Below, piece after piece: positions 16,583 to 25,917 of a DNA stretch of 64,000 nt. The notes beneath the pieces were generated by a model. That model saw only the letters and a list, made by a program, of their open reading frames with translations, ran no database searches and was not told where the DNA came from. Positions within the stretch are counted from its first letter, which is position 1; each line of letters opens with the position of its first letter. The stretch is taken from positions 496,001 to 560,000 of the forward strand of contig NZ_BAVZ01000001.1 of assembly GCF_000576305.1 (NCBI RefSeq). Reading direction: 5' to 3'. This DNA comes from Paenibacillus pini JCM 16418. Lineage in GTDB: Bacteria > Bacillota > Bacilli > Paenibacillales > Paenibacillaceae. The position numbers and the translations under genes were made by a program.

Positions 16583-16649
16583 GTAATCGGAGAATTACTT
16601 AAGATCTGGAAATATCAAAAATAAAATAAACAAGGAGGCTACAAGAAGT

Positions 16650-17120
16650 ATGGGATATATAGAATCGCTAAGAGAGATAGTTGGTAATACACCGTTAATT
16701 TTGGTTAGACCCAGTATATTAATTCTGAATAAAGCGGGTGAGATTTTACTTGTTCGGTATCAAGATAATACATGGGGAGTACCGGGAGGCTTAATGGAAT
16801 TAGGGGAATCAGTGGAGGAGTGCGCCAAGAGAGAAGTGGAAGAAGAAATTGGTATAAAGATAAAGAATCTTAAATTATTCGGTGTATTCTCAGGAAAGGA
16901 ATTATATACAAAACTAAGGAATGGACATGAATATTACAATATTATTATTGGATATATCAGTACGGATTTTGAGGGAGAACTCAAACCTGATGGAGATGAA
17001 GTAGTAGAAGCAAGATTCTATAACCTAACAGCATTGCCTGAAAGAATAGACCCATTTGTAAAGAATAAAATGAATGAATATGTAGGAGAAATCCAAAGCA
17101 TATTGAAAGGGAATCAATAA
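16650..17120 (+). CDS. Nudix hydrolase (cassette 14)
   Basis: A 156-residue protein with a complete Nudix box at about residues 46-68: GGLMELGESVEECAKREVEE followed by EIG, with the metal-binding glutamates in place. The fold starts with RPSILILNKAGEILLVRY, usual for the family. It would hydrolyse a nucleoside diphosphate linked to some moiety; the substrate is not predictable. CAAGGAGG precedes the ATG. Alone between sites 14 and 15. Confidence 0.92.
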   Translation: MGYIESLREIVGNTPLILVRPSILILNKAGEILLVRYQDNTWGVPGGLMELGESVEECAKREVEEEIGIKIKNLKLFGVFSGKELYTKLRNGHEYYNIIIGYISTDFEGELKPDGDEVVEARFYNLTALPERIDPFVKNKMNEYVGEIQSILKGNQ

Positions 17121-17132
17121 GTATCCGACATC

Positions 17133-17285
17133 CGATAACACCGTATCTATGCTGCGGTCTATCGGCCTTGGTCTGCAAGAGGGATTTCTAGGATGTGGAT
17201 TCGGCAGACAGCTCTACACCACCTAACCGTGTCGCGGACAGTCGCTTTGCTCCTTTAAGGGTTCGTAGATACCCAAAAGTTATAT
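17133..17285 (+). repeat. attC-like site 15
   Basis: Opens CGATAAC, closes GTTATAT followed by GCAATTGC. The base before GTT is A instead of the usual C. Outer arms TATCTATG / CGTAGATA, inner GTCTGC / GCAGAC. Confidence 0.8.
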
Positions 17286-17349
17286 GCAATTGCTGAAATC
17301 GAAAAATTACAACACATTAGGGTGCGTATATTCGGAAGGAGTAAAACAA

Positions 17350-17834
17350 TGGAACTTTCCTTATTTAAAGCAGGGCTTAATGAAGCTTCTATAATTCACG
17401 AAATGCAGAATAAAGCATTCATGCCGTTGTTAAATAAGTATCAAGATATTGAAACCAGTCCTGCTAACGAAACTGTGGAACGAATTATAGATAGATTAAA
17501 ACAATCGTTTACAGATTAGTATATTATTAAAAATTCTAATATTCCCGTTAGGGCAATTAGAATTGTGAGAAAAGATAATAATACTTTCCGCGTTAGTCCA
17601 GTATTTATTCTGCCTGAACACCAGGGAAAAGGCTTTGCGCAAAAAGTTTTTTCGATGATTGAGGATATCTATAACGACGCAGTTATTTGGGAATTGGATA
17701 CAATACTTCAAGAGCAGGGTAATTGTTATCTCTATGAAAAGTTAGGTTATCAGAAGACAGGGGAAATAAAAGAAATTAACGAAAAGATGACAATTGTGTA
17801 CTATGAAAAACGCTTGATATCATTTTTATCTTGA
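17350..17834 (+). pseudogene. GNAT acetyltransferase with one in-frame stop (cassette 15)
   Basis: A single frame from ATG 17350 (after GGAAGGAG) to 17834, interrupted only by TAG at 17517-17519. Rejoined it is about 161 residues: an N-terminal MELSLFKAGLNEASIIHEMQ and acetyl-CoA loop FILPEHQGKGFAQKVFSM, ending LYEKLGYQKTGE. The stop probably replaces a tyrosine codon. The rest of the gene looks unharmed, so the lesion is recent or an error. Confidence 0.75.
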
Positions 17835-17882
17835 AGAATACAAAAATAATCTTTTGGTTAACTCAATGAGGCCAGCAACAGC

Positions 17883-18039
17883 GTATAACATTGCATTTCA
17901 GCGTCATCACTGCCGTCCTTGGTCACCAAGGGGATTTTCTAAGAAGTGGAATCAGGCGACACTTTCAACCGGCCAAGTCTAGCGACCCGGCACTTCATGC
18001 CTTAAGCCATTGAAAGTCGTAGATACCCAAACGTTATAA
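17883..18039 (+). repeat. attC-like site 16
   Basis: Opens GTATAAC, closes GTTATAA followed by GAAAGG. Inner arms GTCACC / GGCGAC, with ATTTCAGCG and the CTTTCAA / TTGAAAG pair. Confidence 0.8.
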
Positions 18040-18076
18040 GAAAGGGATACAGAACATTAAAGGAGATGCAGGAGCT

Positions 18077-18583
18077 ATGAGTATTGAAATAACTCAAATT
18101 ACTAAAGAGCAAAAAGAAAAATTCTTAAACCTATACAACCTATATTTGTATGATCTATCAGAATATAATGGTGACGAACTCATAGAGAATGGGACATTCG
18201 ATTCGACTAATACCTATTTGTACCTTGAAAGGAATGAACTATACCCATTCTTTATAAAGAAAAATGGAAGAATTATTGGATTTATTTTGGTTTGTTCACC
18301 GCCATACGTAGATGAAGGAACTGATTTTACAATACAAGAGTTGTTTGTTTTAAAGAAATATAGAGGAAATAATATTGCTGATCAAGCAGTTAACCTTGTA
18401 CTGAGTAAATATAAAGGGACAATCAATGTAGCACAGTTAAAGACAAATAAGCCAGCAGTAAAATTTTGGACCAAGTATTATGAGGTACATAATATTTTAT
18501 ATATAGAAAAAGAAGAGAGAATAGAAATTGATGGGTTAGAAGGAATGCACACCACTATTCAACAAGAATTTAAGAACCAATGA
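18077..18583 (+). CDS. GNAT family acetyltransferase (cassette 16)
   Basis: A 168-residue GNAT protein. Strands FFIKKNGRIIGFILV near 60-74, acetyl-CoA-binding segment ELFVLKKYRGNNIADQAV near 94-111, and C-terminal KPAVKFWTKYYEV. The loop has RGNNIA where many members have RGxGxG/A, a modest departure. AAGGAG precedes the ATG at 18077. The substrate is unknown. Related in layout to the broken GNAT gene of cassette 21. Confidence 0.85.
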   Translation: MSIEITQITKEQKEKFLNLYNLYLYDLSEYNGDELIENGTFDSTNTYLYLERNELYPFFIKKNGRIIGFILVCSPPYVDEGTDFTIQELFVLKKYRGNNIADQAVNLVLSKYKGTINVAQLKTNKPAVKFWTKYYEVHNILYIEKEERIEIDGLEGMHTTIQQEFKNQ

Positions 18584-18610
18584 GAGTATATCAAAGTAGG
18601 CATCCCCATT

Positions 18611-18799
18611 ATATAACAACATGTTCACGCATCGGGCATTCGTCCCTCGGTACGGCCGGAGTTAGAAGTGGATTCAAAGAGGTATTTCAGTTCGAGGGAG
18701 TAGAATCAGCCGGACACATCCACACCGACTAACCGCATCGCGGCCGGCTCCTGGCGGAGCTTAAGTCGGTTGGACGTCGTGGATACAGTAACGTTATCG
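18611..18799 (+). repeat. attC-like site 17
   Basis: Opens ATATAAC, closes GTTATCG followed by GAAATTGGGG. The 189-bp long type with outer arms GTTCACG / CGTGGAT and GGCCGG / CCGG inner arms; closely related to site 3. Confidence 0.83.
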
Positions 18800-18839
18800 G
18801 AAATTGGGGCAAAAATTATATATAGGGAAGGTGAATTTT

Positions 18840-19901
18840 TTGAAGCCTTTTTTCACTTTGATACAGATGAAACAAGACAAAGTTTACTCGCGCGAGCAAG
18901 GAACGTTGCGCTATGGGCAATTCAACAATATGAATTGGATTGGAATTGTATTCGTTTCATTCAATTGTCTGATACCATTACATACAAAATAGAAACCAAT
19001 ACAATCGGTAATTATTTACTTCGCATACATTCTGAAAGAGTAAACAAAGAAGAAATTATTTCTGAGATAGTTTATCTTAATGAATTAAGGAAAATAGAAG
19101 ATATGATCGTGCCCGAAGATTGTAAATCGCTATGGCTCTTATGTTTTGGAATGTGAAACGGAGGGTGGGTATCGGAATCCCTGTGTATCAATAATGAAAT
19201 GGGTCGAGGGAGATCATTGGAAAGGGGAATTCACAGATAGTCATGTATTCAATATTGGCGTAATGATGGGGAAACTTCATGTAGCTTCGGCAAATCTAGA
19301 TGTTCCACATAATTTTGTTCGACCTCATTGGGGGATTACTAGTTTCAGGCAAGACATAAGCAAACTAGAGCATTATTATCCAAGATTTTTATCTGAAGGA
19401 TCATGGAGGCTATATCAAAAAGCCATTGAAATGGTCATCCATCAATTGGATCGCATGCAAAGAGACGCTCGTCACTACGGTCTAATTCATGCGGATTTGC
19501 ATTCCGGAAACGTGGTATTTAACAACGGGCTCCCGTACCCAATTGATTTTGGGAGATGTGGTTATGGTTACTATTTGTATGATATGGCAGCGGCCTTGTT
19601 GGAGCTTTATCCTAAACACCGATGGTTACTTATTCAAGGTTATGAGAGTATAGTTAAGCTAGAAAAGCATTACATTCGCGATCTAGAATGTTTTTTCATT
19701 ATGTTTATGATAGAAAACTATTGTCACCACTCGTCGGATGTTAGAGAAACTCCTGGCTTAATCGAAGAACAGAAATATGCTCTGGCTTATATTTCAGAAT
19801 ATATAAATGACGAGTCATTCTTATTTAAAGTGATTGAACCTTTAATTCCCGAAGAATTATCATCATTCAGCGAGATTGAGAAAAGCCCCAACATCTTATA
19901 A
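18840..19901 (+). pseudogene. Decayed duplicate of the APH-type phosphotransferase (cassette 17)
   Basis: Near-identical in layout to the gene at 15362: the same TTG start after GGGAAGGTGAA, the same HADLHSGNVVFN and DFGRCGYGYYLYDMA motifs, and the same stop placement inside the next site. One T is missing from the T-run after the start (about 18848), and one or more bases are missing near 19119 (SLWLL read instead of the expected YGSYVLEC). So the protein lies in three frame pieces. It is a cassette duplicate that has lost function, or one split by sequence errors. Confidence 0.82.
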
Positions 19902-20063
19902 CACGATGTTCACGCTTCTGGCAGCAACGCTGCTCCTTGGTCTGCCCTAGGCATTTTGTAGAAGTCTAATCAGGCAGACAACCCTGCACTACCTAACCGC
20001 GTCGCGGCCATTTGCTTTGCTTCTTTAAGGTGGTAAGGGTTCGTAGATACCCAAACGTTATAC
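19896..20063 (+). repeat. attC-like site 18
   Basis: Opens TTATAAC, containing the TAA stop of the phosphotransferase copy; closes GTTATAC followed by GAAATCGGCG. Inner arms GTCTGCC / GGCAGAC, core CCGC-GTC-GCGG. Confidence 0.84.
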
Positions 20064-20121
20064 GAAATCGGCGAATATCGAAAAACAAGAGGTATCATTA
20101 ATACACCAATGGGAGGATATT

Positions 20122-20751
20122 TTGAAAAATAGAAAACTTTTAAAATTTTTAATACCTATTTTGATAGTTTTCCTTATATTATTTGCTATTGATTACTCCG
20201 GGAAAGTCGCTAAAGAAAAAAGATATGAACAGTATAAAACAGAACCAGCAAGTATTGAATCAATAGCGTTGTGGAATGACTGGAACAAAACATTGGTAAG
20301 CACTTCGGAATCCGTCAATTTTTCTTTTAAGAAAGAATGGATACCAAAAGACAAAGACCATATTGTTGAAATTAATCAGATTCTAAAAACTGTAGGGGAT
20401 ACCACAATAATTATCGATAAAACATATCGTCATGTATTTCAAGATGATGATGACGTAGTAATGATGTTTAGATTCGAACAAAATACCAAAAAGCTTCAAG
20501 GAAAGTTTATTACATCAATGACTTTTGAGAATACAGGCATGATTTATAGTTTGAATTGGGCAGAAATTCCAAAATCCTTTTCCTTTGAGCATGGAGGACA
20601 AAAAATAGAGGTTAAATCTTATTCTCATGGTCATGGAGAAGATGATCTTACTTTTGGTATTCCCATTAGTATCTTAGAGCAATTTGATTTTCAAATAGAT
20701 GTGTTATATACAGGATTGGCTCTATATGAATACAGGTATATCGGAGATTGA
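20122..20751 (+). CDS. Membrane-anchored hypothetical protein, 209 residues (cassette 18)
   Basis: Starts at TTG 20122 after GGGAGGA. A basic N-terminus (MKNRKLLKF) and one hydrophobic helix (about 9-27) form a signal anchor. The rest is a polar, strand-rich extracytoplasmic domain containing DDDDVVMMFRFEQ and a histidine-glycine stretch SYSHGHGEDD. I do not recognise the family. It probably sits on the outer face of the membrane. Only gene between sites 18 and 19. Confidence 0.68.
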   Translation: MKNRKLLKFLIPILIVFLILFAIDYSGKVAKEKRYEQYKTEPASIESIALWNDWNKTLVSTSESVNFSFKKEWIPKDKDHIVEINQILKTVGDTTIIIDKTYRHVFQDDDDVVMMFRFEQNTKKLQGKFITSMTFENTGMIYSLNWAEIPKSFSFEHGGQKIEVKSYSHGHGEDDLTFGIPISILEQFDFQIDVLYTGLALYEYRYIGD

Positions 20752-20885
20752 AGTGGAATTTATGACAGTATTTCTAAGAACTCGCAAAAATCTTATAACA
20801 CATTTTGATTTAAATCAATATGAAACCATTTTTGAATAAATAAGAAAAGCTCAGAGTATGTAATGGCTTCGAAGGCGGGGACATC

Positions 20886-21076
20886 TTATAACAACATATT
20901 TACGCTTCGGGGCATTCACCCCTCGGTCCGGCCGGAGTTAGAAGTGGATTCAGGAATGAGCATTTCTGTAGCAGGGAAGCAAAAGCAGTCGGACAAACCC
21001 GCACCACCTAGCCGCATTGCGACCGCCACTTCGTGGCTTAAGGTGGTGGGGTGTCGTGAATACAACAACGTTAGAC
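20886..21076 (+). repeat. attC-like site 19
   Basis: Opens TTATAAC, closes GTTAGAC followed by GAAATTC. The longest complete type (191 bp). Outer arms TATTTACG / CGTGAATA, inner GTCCGGCC / GTCGGAC. A lone TTATAAC at about 20793 upstream has no partner. Confidence 0.83.
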
Positions 21077-21168
21077 GAAATTCTCTATTAGTGCATCTAT
21101 AAGTTCTAAAGGCAAGGATATCAGATACTAAGTATCTTTGAACTGTGAAATAAAGGAGGAGGGTTTTC

Positions 21169-21675
21169 ATGGGTAATAATCTAAATCAATCGTTTGAAAT
21201 TACGCGTGTATTCAATAGCCCTCGCGAACTTGTATTTAAAGCATGGACAGAGCTTGAGCATTTCGCGAAATGGTGGGGACCAAAGGGATCCACTCTCGAA
21301 GTCGTTAAAATGGACGCTCAATCAGGTGGTACATTGTTAGGTTTTCAGACGTCTCCTGACGGAAATCTGGTTATGTGGAGAAAATTTGAGTACCAAGAGG
21401 TTGTCGACCCTGAGAAAGTTACTTATATCCAATCCTTTTCCGATGAGCAGGGCAATACGATCCGAGCGCCATTTAGCACGAGCTGGCCTCTTGAAATTTT
21501 AAATATCATAACGTTTGAAGATAGCAAAGGTAAAACTGTTTTAAAACTGAAAGGTTACCCTATGAACGCTTCCGCTGAGGAACAAGAATCATACAACGGT
21601 ATGGCTCCGAAGCTCCAACAAGATCTTGAGGAAACTTTCGATAAACTTGCCGACTATCTTGTCTTCCTGAGTTAG
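21169..21675 (+). CDS. SRPBCC / AHSA1-like START-fold protein (cassette 19)
   Basis: A 168-residue protein with the AHSA1-type pattern FEITRVFNSPRELVFKAWTE, then FAKWWGPKG near residues 35-45, and a C-terminal helix with QQDLEETFDKLADYL. These START-fold proteins bind hydrophobic small molecules or polyketides; members are often called activator of Hsp90 ATPase homologues. A GGAGGAGGG precedes the ATG. It is more GC-rich than the neighbouring cassette genes. Function unknown. Confidence 0.9.
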   Translation: MGNNLNQSFEITRVFNSPRELVFKAWTELEHFAKWWGPKGSTLEVVKMDAQSGGTLLGFQTSPDGNLVMWRKFEYQEVVDPEKVTYIQSFSDEQGNTIRAPFSTSWPLEILNIITFEDSKGKTVLKLKGYPMNASAEEQESYNGMAPKLQQDLEETFDKLADYLVFLS

Positions 21676-21742
21676 AATATGTAAAATTCTCTTACGTAAA
21701 AAATTGATCTAATAGATTTATTTTAAATCACTAAGGTCATTG

Positions 21743-21763
21743 AGCTAACGAGAAACGATAGAA
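21743..21763 (+). repeat. AACTAACG...CGATAGTT palindromic motif, copy 3
   Basis: AGCTAACGAGAAACGATAGAA; the left half and loop are kept, the last two bases of the right half differ. Confidence 0.45.
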
Positions 21764-21842
21764 TAAGGATGCCGACTTTAGAATGAGGTGAATTTCTATT
21801 GATAGTAATCAAGATCCTAATTTAATAAAGTATAAACAAAGT

Positions 21843-21893
21843 AGTCGCGAGGTAGTCGGAGGTATGAATTCACTTCGGTGCCGCGGCTTTTTC
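21843..21893 (+). terminator. Two-tier hairpin with T-run (copy 2 of 3)
   Basis: Outer stem AGTCGCG / CGCGGCT, inner imperfect stem CGGAGG / CTTCGG, then TTTTTCTTT. Same build as the hairpins at 5848 and 54396. Confidence 0.65.
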
Positions 21894-22070
21894 TTTGCGA
21901 ATATTTAAAGTGTGGGGACAGATCGCTTTGGATTATAATTCTAATATAAGGAGAGGGAAGAAATAAACTTTCTTTGGAAAAACTATTATTGCGAGATTAG
22001 AAGAATAAAACAAGAATATGACGAGGTTAAAGATTGAAAATTTGAAAGTAGATCTAGGAGAGAAAACTTC

Positions 22071-22230
22071 GTCTAACAATGTATTCACGGATCGGTTGAC
22101 AAGCTACCTCGGTCCGGCATAGGGGTTTCAGGACAGTGGCCAGACACATCCGCACCGACTAACCGCGTCGCGGCCGCTCCCATTAGTTACTTAAGTCGGT
22201 GGGATGTCGTGAATACGACAACGGTTATCT
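22071..22230 (+). repeat. attC-like site 20
   Basis: Opens GTCTAAC (perfect RYYYAAC), closes GTTATCT followed by GAAATTC. Outer arms GTATTCACG / CGTGAATAC are perfect over nine bases; core CCGC-GTC-GCGG. Confidence 0.86.
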
Positions 22231-22275
22231 GAAATTCAGCAAAACAAAAATAAGAAAGATACAGGAGATACACAA

Positions 22276-22530
22276 ATGGAATCAATAATCGGTAAGATAC
22301 GATTTCTTCCCGTGAAAGAAGGAGGTCAAGATAAATTACCTAAAGGAATGATCAATACGCCTGCCATTTTCAATGATGATATCAATCAAAAATTTGGTCT
22401 TTGGAGTATGAATGTATATTTGATTACTGAATTTGATGTGAATAGAGAAGCGATCGCACGCTTTAGGCTATTATTTTATGGTTCTCCAGAGGCACCTCTT
22501 CACTTGCTGTACGTTTGGAAGCAAATTTAA
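22276..22530 (+). CDS. Hypothetical protein, 84 residues (cassette 20)
   Basis: Not recognised. The ATG follows CAGGAG. The sequence is strand-rich (MESIIGKIRFLPVKEGGQDK, then WSMNVYLITEFDVNREAIAR), reminiscent of the EF-Tu-like beta-barrel segment found in small stand-alone proteins, but I cannot confirm it. It may be shortened at the C-terminus. It shares the cassette with the fragment at 22582. Confidence 0.6.
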   Translation: MESIIGKIRFLPVKEGGQDKLPKGMINTPAIFNDDINQKFGLWSMNVYLITEFDVNREAIARFRLLFYGSPEAPLHLLYVWKQI

Positions 22531-22581
22531 TTTAGTGACAAATAAAATTATTGAAATTGTATAGTAACAGAAAAAGCTTAA

Positions 22582-22788
22582 GAAGAAGAGAGAGAATGGT
22601 TTTGTCCAGCAGTAGAAAGAGTTATTGATGAAGGACTGTGCTGGGAATATTGTTTTGCAGACAACGGTGGCCCGATTGATACAGCTCAAGAACTATATAT
22701 ATGGATTAGACACACAAAGAAATTTAGGGGTATAGAAGAATTCCAAAAGGTCTGTGAAATATGTACTCACTGTCAGTGGTCTAAATAA
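22582..22788 (+). pseudogene. Start-less small cysteine-rich protein fragment (cassette 20)
   Basis: A clean 68-codon frame bounded upstream by TAA (22579-22581) with no ATG, GTG or TTG at its head. It encodes REWFCPAVERVIDEGLCWEY, then C-x2-C-type residues (VCEICTHCQWSK) at the end. I recall small Bacillota proteins of nearly this sequence starting a few residues earlier, so the start codon and leader seem lost. Confidence 0.55.
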
Positions 22789-22828
22789 CATAAACATTTT
22801 TAAAATATTTCGAGAAGTGCTGAACTTC

Positions 22829-22987
22829 AGATAACAACTTATGTACGCCGAGTCGCGTTCGCTCCTTGGTCTACCGAGGGTTATCGTGGAAGCGTAATCA
22901 GCAGACAACCCTGTAAGGCTAAGTGGCGAAGCCACCCAGTCGCTATGCTCCTTTAAGCCTTTAGGGTTCGTGAATACAACGTTATAA
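22829..22987 (+). repeat. attC-like site 21
   Basis: Opens AGATAAC, closes GTTATAA. Inner hairpin AAGTGGC-GAA-GCCACC, inner GTCTAC / GCAGAC. Sequence close to site 12. Confidence 0.82.
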
Positions 22988-23023
22988 AAAATAACAAGGA
23001 ATAATGACAAAGGAAAGATGTAA

Positions 23024-23507
23024 ATGATGAAAGTTAGTTTAAGCCAAGTTAACAAAGATAGAAAAGTCCTATTTGAAAACCTTTTGCAACTTTATATGTA
23101 CGACTTTACCGAATATACTGGAGTAGATATTGAACAAATGGATTATATAATTTGATGCATGATTTTGATGACTATTGGTGTAAACCGATAGAAAATCTAG
23201 CAATTATAATTCAAGTCGATAAAGAAATAGCAGAGTTTACATTAATAAAATATATTAGTAAATTAAATAGAAATTATAACCATCTTGCTCATTTTTTATT
23301 TTGAGGAAATATCGTTTATCTGGTATTGGTAAACAAGCAGCGAATTTATAATTTAATTTTTACGTAGGTGAAAGGGAAATGTATCAACTTGAGAGTAATG
23401 TCCCTGCACAACAATTCTGGATTAAAGTAATTAAAGAATTTACAAATAACATTTACAACCAAAGACATGAAGAAGGACGAATATATCAAACATTTTTTGT
23501 GGGATAA
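23024..23507 (+). pseudogene. Decayed GNAT acetyltransferase (cassette 21)
   Basis: Starts MMKVSLSQVNKDRKVLFENL and then FTEYTGVDIEQMDYI, ending at a TGA (23153-23155). Coding-like sequence continues in shifted frames with KPIENLAIIIQVDKEIAEF, a remnant of the acetyl-CoA loop (KYRLSGIGKQAA) and a tail QFWIKVIKEFTNN ending at 23507. At least three lesions. The intact counterpart in style is the GNAT gene at 18077. Confidence 0.7.
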
Positions 23508-23529
23508 ATCGAGGTAGTCTTATTACCTC

Positions 23530-23675
23530 ATACAACATTCCATTTTTGCGTCGTTGCTGGCGCTCCTTGGTCGCCGAGGGTAATCCAGGCGACACTTTCG
23601 ACCAGCTAAGTCTAACGACCCGTTCCCTTTGGTCACGTAAGCCGCTCGAATGTCACAAATGTGGGAACGTTATAT
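23530..23675 (+). repeat. attC-like site 22
   Basis: Opens ATACAAC, closes GTTATAT followed by GAAATTA. Outer arms CATTCCATTTTTG / CACAAATGTGGG partly paired; inner GTCGCC / GGCGAC. Confidence 0.78.
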
Positions 23676-23726
23676 GAAATTACCTAACCCATATAAACCT
23701 AAATTATTACAAGGATGTGAGTAACG

Positions 23727-24020
23727 TTGAACTCAAAAACCTACATAGAAATAATTAGAACATCTCAATATACAAATTTGTTAAGGAACTTTGAAGTAAT
23801 TATTGATGATTCTCATATGGGGAAGATCGAAGACGGGGGTAAATTAAGAATAGAAGTAACTCCCGGAGAGCATGAGGTATATTTGAAGATAGATTGATGT
23901 AGAAGCAATAAACTTGTGATTAGTTTAAATGAGAATGAACATATAGTGTTTAATTGTGGGTGCCCCATTCGTGGATGGAAATTGTTAAATCTGTTTATTA
24001 TGCCTTACTATAATTATTAA
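23727..24020 (+). pseudogene. Small hypothetical protein with TGA in place of Trp (cassette 22)
   Basis: From TTG 23727 the frame is open for 97 codons except a TGA at 23895-23897, within KID-stop-CRSN. In the family I recall, this point is a tryptophan (KIDWCRS), so TGG to TGA is a one-base change. The rest is intact: TSQYTNLLRNFEVIIDD, PGEHEVYLKID, then CPIRGWKLLNLF. Ribosome binding site weak (AAGGATG). Confidence 0.6.
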
Positions 24021-24092
24021 GATAAGAATATAAAGAAATAATTGAAATGAATAATTTGCATGTTCGTTCATGTTATGAAAAGAGGAATTTTT

Positions 24093-24755
24093 GTGGCATT
24101 TCAAGAGGAGATTAAACAAGAAATTGATACTTATGTTAAAGGCCATCTCGCAAGTGAACAGTGGCATAGGGACTTTTTTAAGTTCATTAACGATCAGCAA
24201 TTATCTCAAAGACTAGCTGAGGAATTTTTGTCTATTCGATATATTTATAAGCTATTAGAGGGAATGCAAGTTGATGGTTTCATGTTAACTGCTCAAATTA
24301 AACTTCAAATTCTTTTTTATGCATCCATATATGAAGCAGTCATACATCACATCCTTTTTAACACAATGAAAGATGTTGGAGAAGTAAAGGGATTACTGAT
24401 AACTGAGAGATTCAATAAAATATCTGTGTCGAAGGAATTGGACTCATTAACTCATGATGGAAAAGACATATTAACTATGTACAAAACAACAGGAAAACGA
24501 GATATAACAAAGGTCCGATTTGATGAGAAGGTGGAGCTTTTTGTTAAGCTGGGTTTTATTACTGCTAAGCTAGGTGAAGAACTAATTGATATTTATGAAA
24601 TGAGAAATGCAATACATATTCATGCGGAATTGAAGAAACTGAGACAAGGAATCCAATATGAAATGGATAAATCAGTGATAGCATATCGTCGAATGCAGGT
24701 TTTTAGAGATCAGATAATAACTAAATTGGAAGTGTTACAACAAACTCAAGGATGA
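24093..24755 (+). CDS. Hypothetical HEPN-like protein, about 220 residues (cassette 22)
   Basis: An almost wholly helical protein. AGAGGA six bases before GTG 24093 sets the start; the frame stays open to 24060. Near the C-terminus the sequence EMRNAIHIHAEL carries R-N-x3-H-type residues, as in the catalytic motif of HEPN RNases, after a long helix pair. I infer a HEPN-like fold with low certainty. No partner nucleotidyltransferase is adjacent, although one occurs in cassette 27. It shares its cassette with the broken 97-codon gene upstream. Confidence 0.6.
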   Translation: MAFQEEIKQEIDTYVKGHLASEQWHRDFFKFINDQQLSQRLAEEFLSIRYIYKLLEGMQVDGFMLTAQIKLQILFYASIYEAVIHHILFNTMKDVGEVKGLLITERFNKISVSKELDSLTHDGKDILTMYKTTGKRDITKVRFDEKVELFVKLGFITAKLGEELIDIYEMRNAIHIHAELKKLRQGIQYEMDKSVIAYRRMQVFRDQIITKLEVLQQTQG

Positions 24756-24765
24756 CGTCTACCTC

Positions 24766-24925
24766 AGATAACAATGCATTCACGCTGCGGGCCATGCGGC
24801 CCTGAGTCTGCTAGAAGAAAAGTCGATGAAGTTGGGGCAGGCAGACAACCCTGCAAACCTAACCGCGTCTCGGCCGTCCCAAAGAGGCTTAAGGTTCTCG
24901 GGTTCGTGAATGCGGAAATTTATCT
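24766..24925 (+). repeat. attC-like site 23, damaged right end
   Basis: Opens AGATAAC, but the closing sequence is TTTATCT instead of GTTATCT. Outer arms CATTCACG / CGTGAATG intact, inner GTCTGC / GGCAGAC. Probably inactive. Confidence 0.75.
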
Positions 24926-24948
24926 GAATGACTATAAGGAGTGGAAAA

Positions 24949-25596
24949 ATGGCACATAAACTTTTGAAACTTTACAAAGATGATCTTAGTTTATTTCATA
25001 TTTTAATTAAGAAGATGAGATGGACTAATTTTAACAAAACAATATTCATTCTACTATTTAGTATAGCCTTAATTATCATTTTAAAAAGTCAAATAAATTC
25101 TTTATGGGGAAATGCTTCCTTTCTCTTGCTAATTTTATGTTATGTAGTCTTCTTGAGAGAGGCAAAACTTGAAAGTGATCGTATAATTCAGAGTGATAAC
25201 AGTGGAAAAAGTTATTATCAAGCCCGTATGGATGGTTTGAAAAGGTTTTTGAAAAATGAAGGTTTTGATACAAACCCTCAAAAAATAGATTTATTGATAA
25301 AAATGGTGGAAAAGCAATCTGAAGAAGCGAAAGTTCCATTCTTTATAGGTCGAGGAATTATATTGACTATAATTATTCCTATAATATCCGCTACATATAC
25401 TAATATATTGAATAAATATATAGATAGATTAGAAATAGTTATTCTTATATTTGTAATATTTATAGCTACTGTATTAATCATATTTTACTATGTCTCAATC
25501 TTCAAATTATTTTATGATGAAATTATTAATGGTGATTATCAAAGGTACAAAACTATAGCTAATGATTTGCGTGAATTGTATTTTAGAGAAGTATAG
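24949..25596 (+). CDS. Membrane protein of unknown function, 215 residues (cassette 23)
   Basis: The start at ATG 24949 is set by AAGGAG; the frame opens a little earlier. About four hydrophobic helices: a pair near 30-50 and 53-70 and a pair near 133-152 and 163-185, with a charged cytoplasmic region between them (REAKLESDRIIQSDNSGKSY). This two-plus-two layout resembles membrane effectors or mobilome proteins of unknown function. Only gene between sites 23 and 24. Confidence 0.7.
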   Translation: MAHKLLKLYKDDLSLFHILIKKMRWTNFNKTIFILLFSIALIIILKSQINSLWGNASFLLLILCYVVFLREAKLESDRIIQSDNSGKSYYQARMDGLKRFLKNEGFDTNPQKIDLLIKMVEKQSEEAKVPFFIGRGIILTIIIPIISATYTNILNKYIDRLEIVILIFVIFIATVLIIFYYVSIFKLFYDEIINGDYQRYKTIANDLRELYFREV

Positions 25597-25602
25597 TCCT
25601 TC

Positions 25603-25705
25603 AGATACCATAATATTCAAGCAGGTCTGCTGGATGGATTTAGAGGAAGCATTTTAGCAGACACATCCGACTTTGTCGGACGGCGTGAATATGGGAACGT
25701 TATCG
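25603..25705 (+). repeat. attC-like site 24 (short, degenerate left end)
   Basis: The opening reads AGATACC instead of AGATAAC; closes GTTATCG. Only 103 bp. Outer arms ATATTCAAG / CGTGAATAT; inner hairpin CATCCGAC-TTT-GTCGGAC. Confidence 0.75.
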
Positions 25706-25917
25706 AAAATCAGGCGAACACATAATTACCCTCAATATTCCATTAGTCAAAAGCTATCCACCTTACGGGCAGATTAGTTCAATAACAACACAAGGAATTT
25801 ATGGTGAAATATTTAAGGGAGATGAAAATTAGGATATCTTATTGATAATATAATTACTATTAATCGGAAACAAATATTTCAATCAATACCATTTGGTGGC
25901 GGATAAGAAATCTTAGT

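Larger units (their letters stand above)
21676..22070. other. Gap of about 395 bp holding two repeat motifs and no gene
   Basis: Contains the AGCTAACG...CGATAG motif (21743) and the TAGTCGCG hairpin (21843). A TTG after GAGGTGAATT at 21800 opens only an eight-codon frame. No supported gene. Confidence 0.5.

Noticed and set aside
20770..20830. Extra attC-like site at 20793
   Set aside because: Only a lone TTATAAC is present; no arms or closing GTT follow before site 19.
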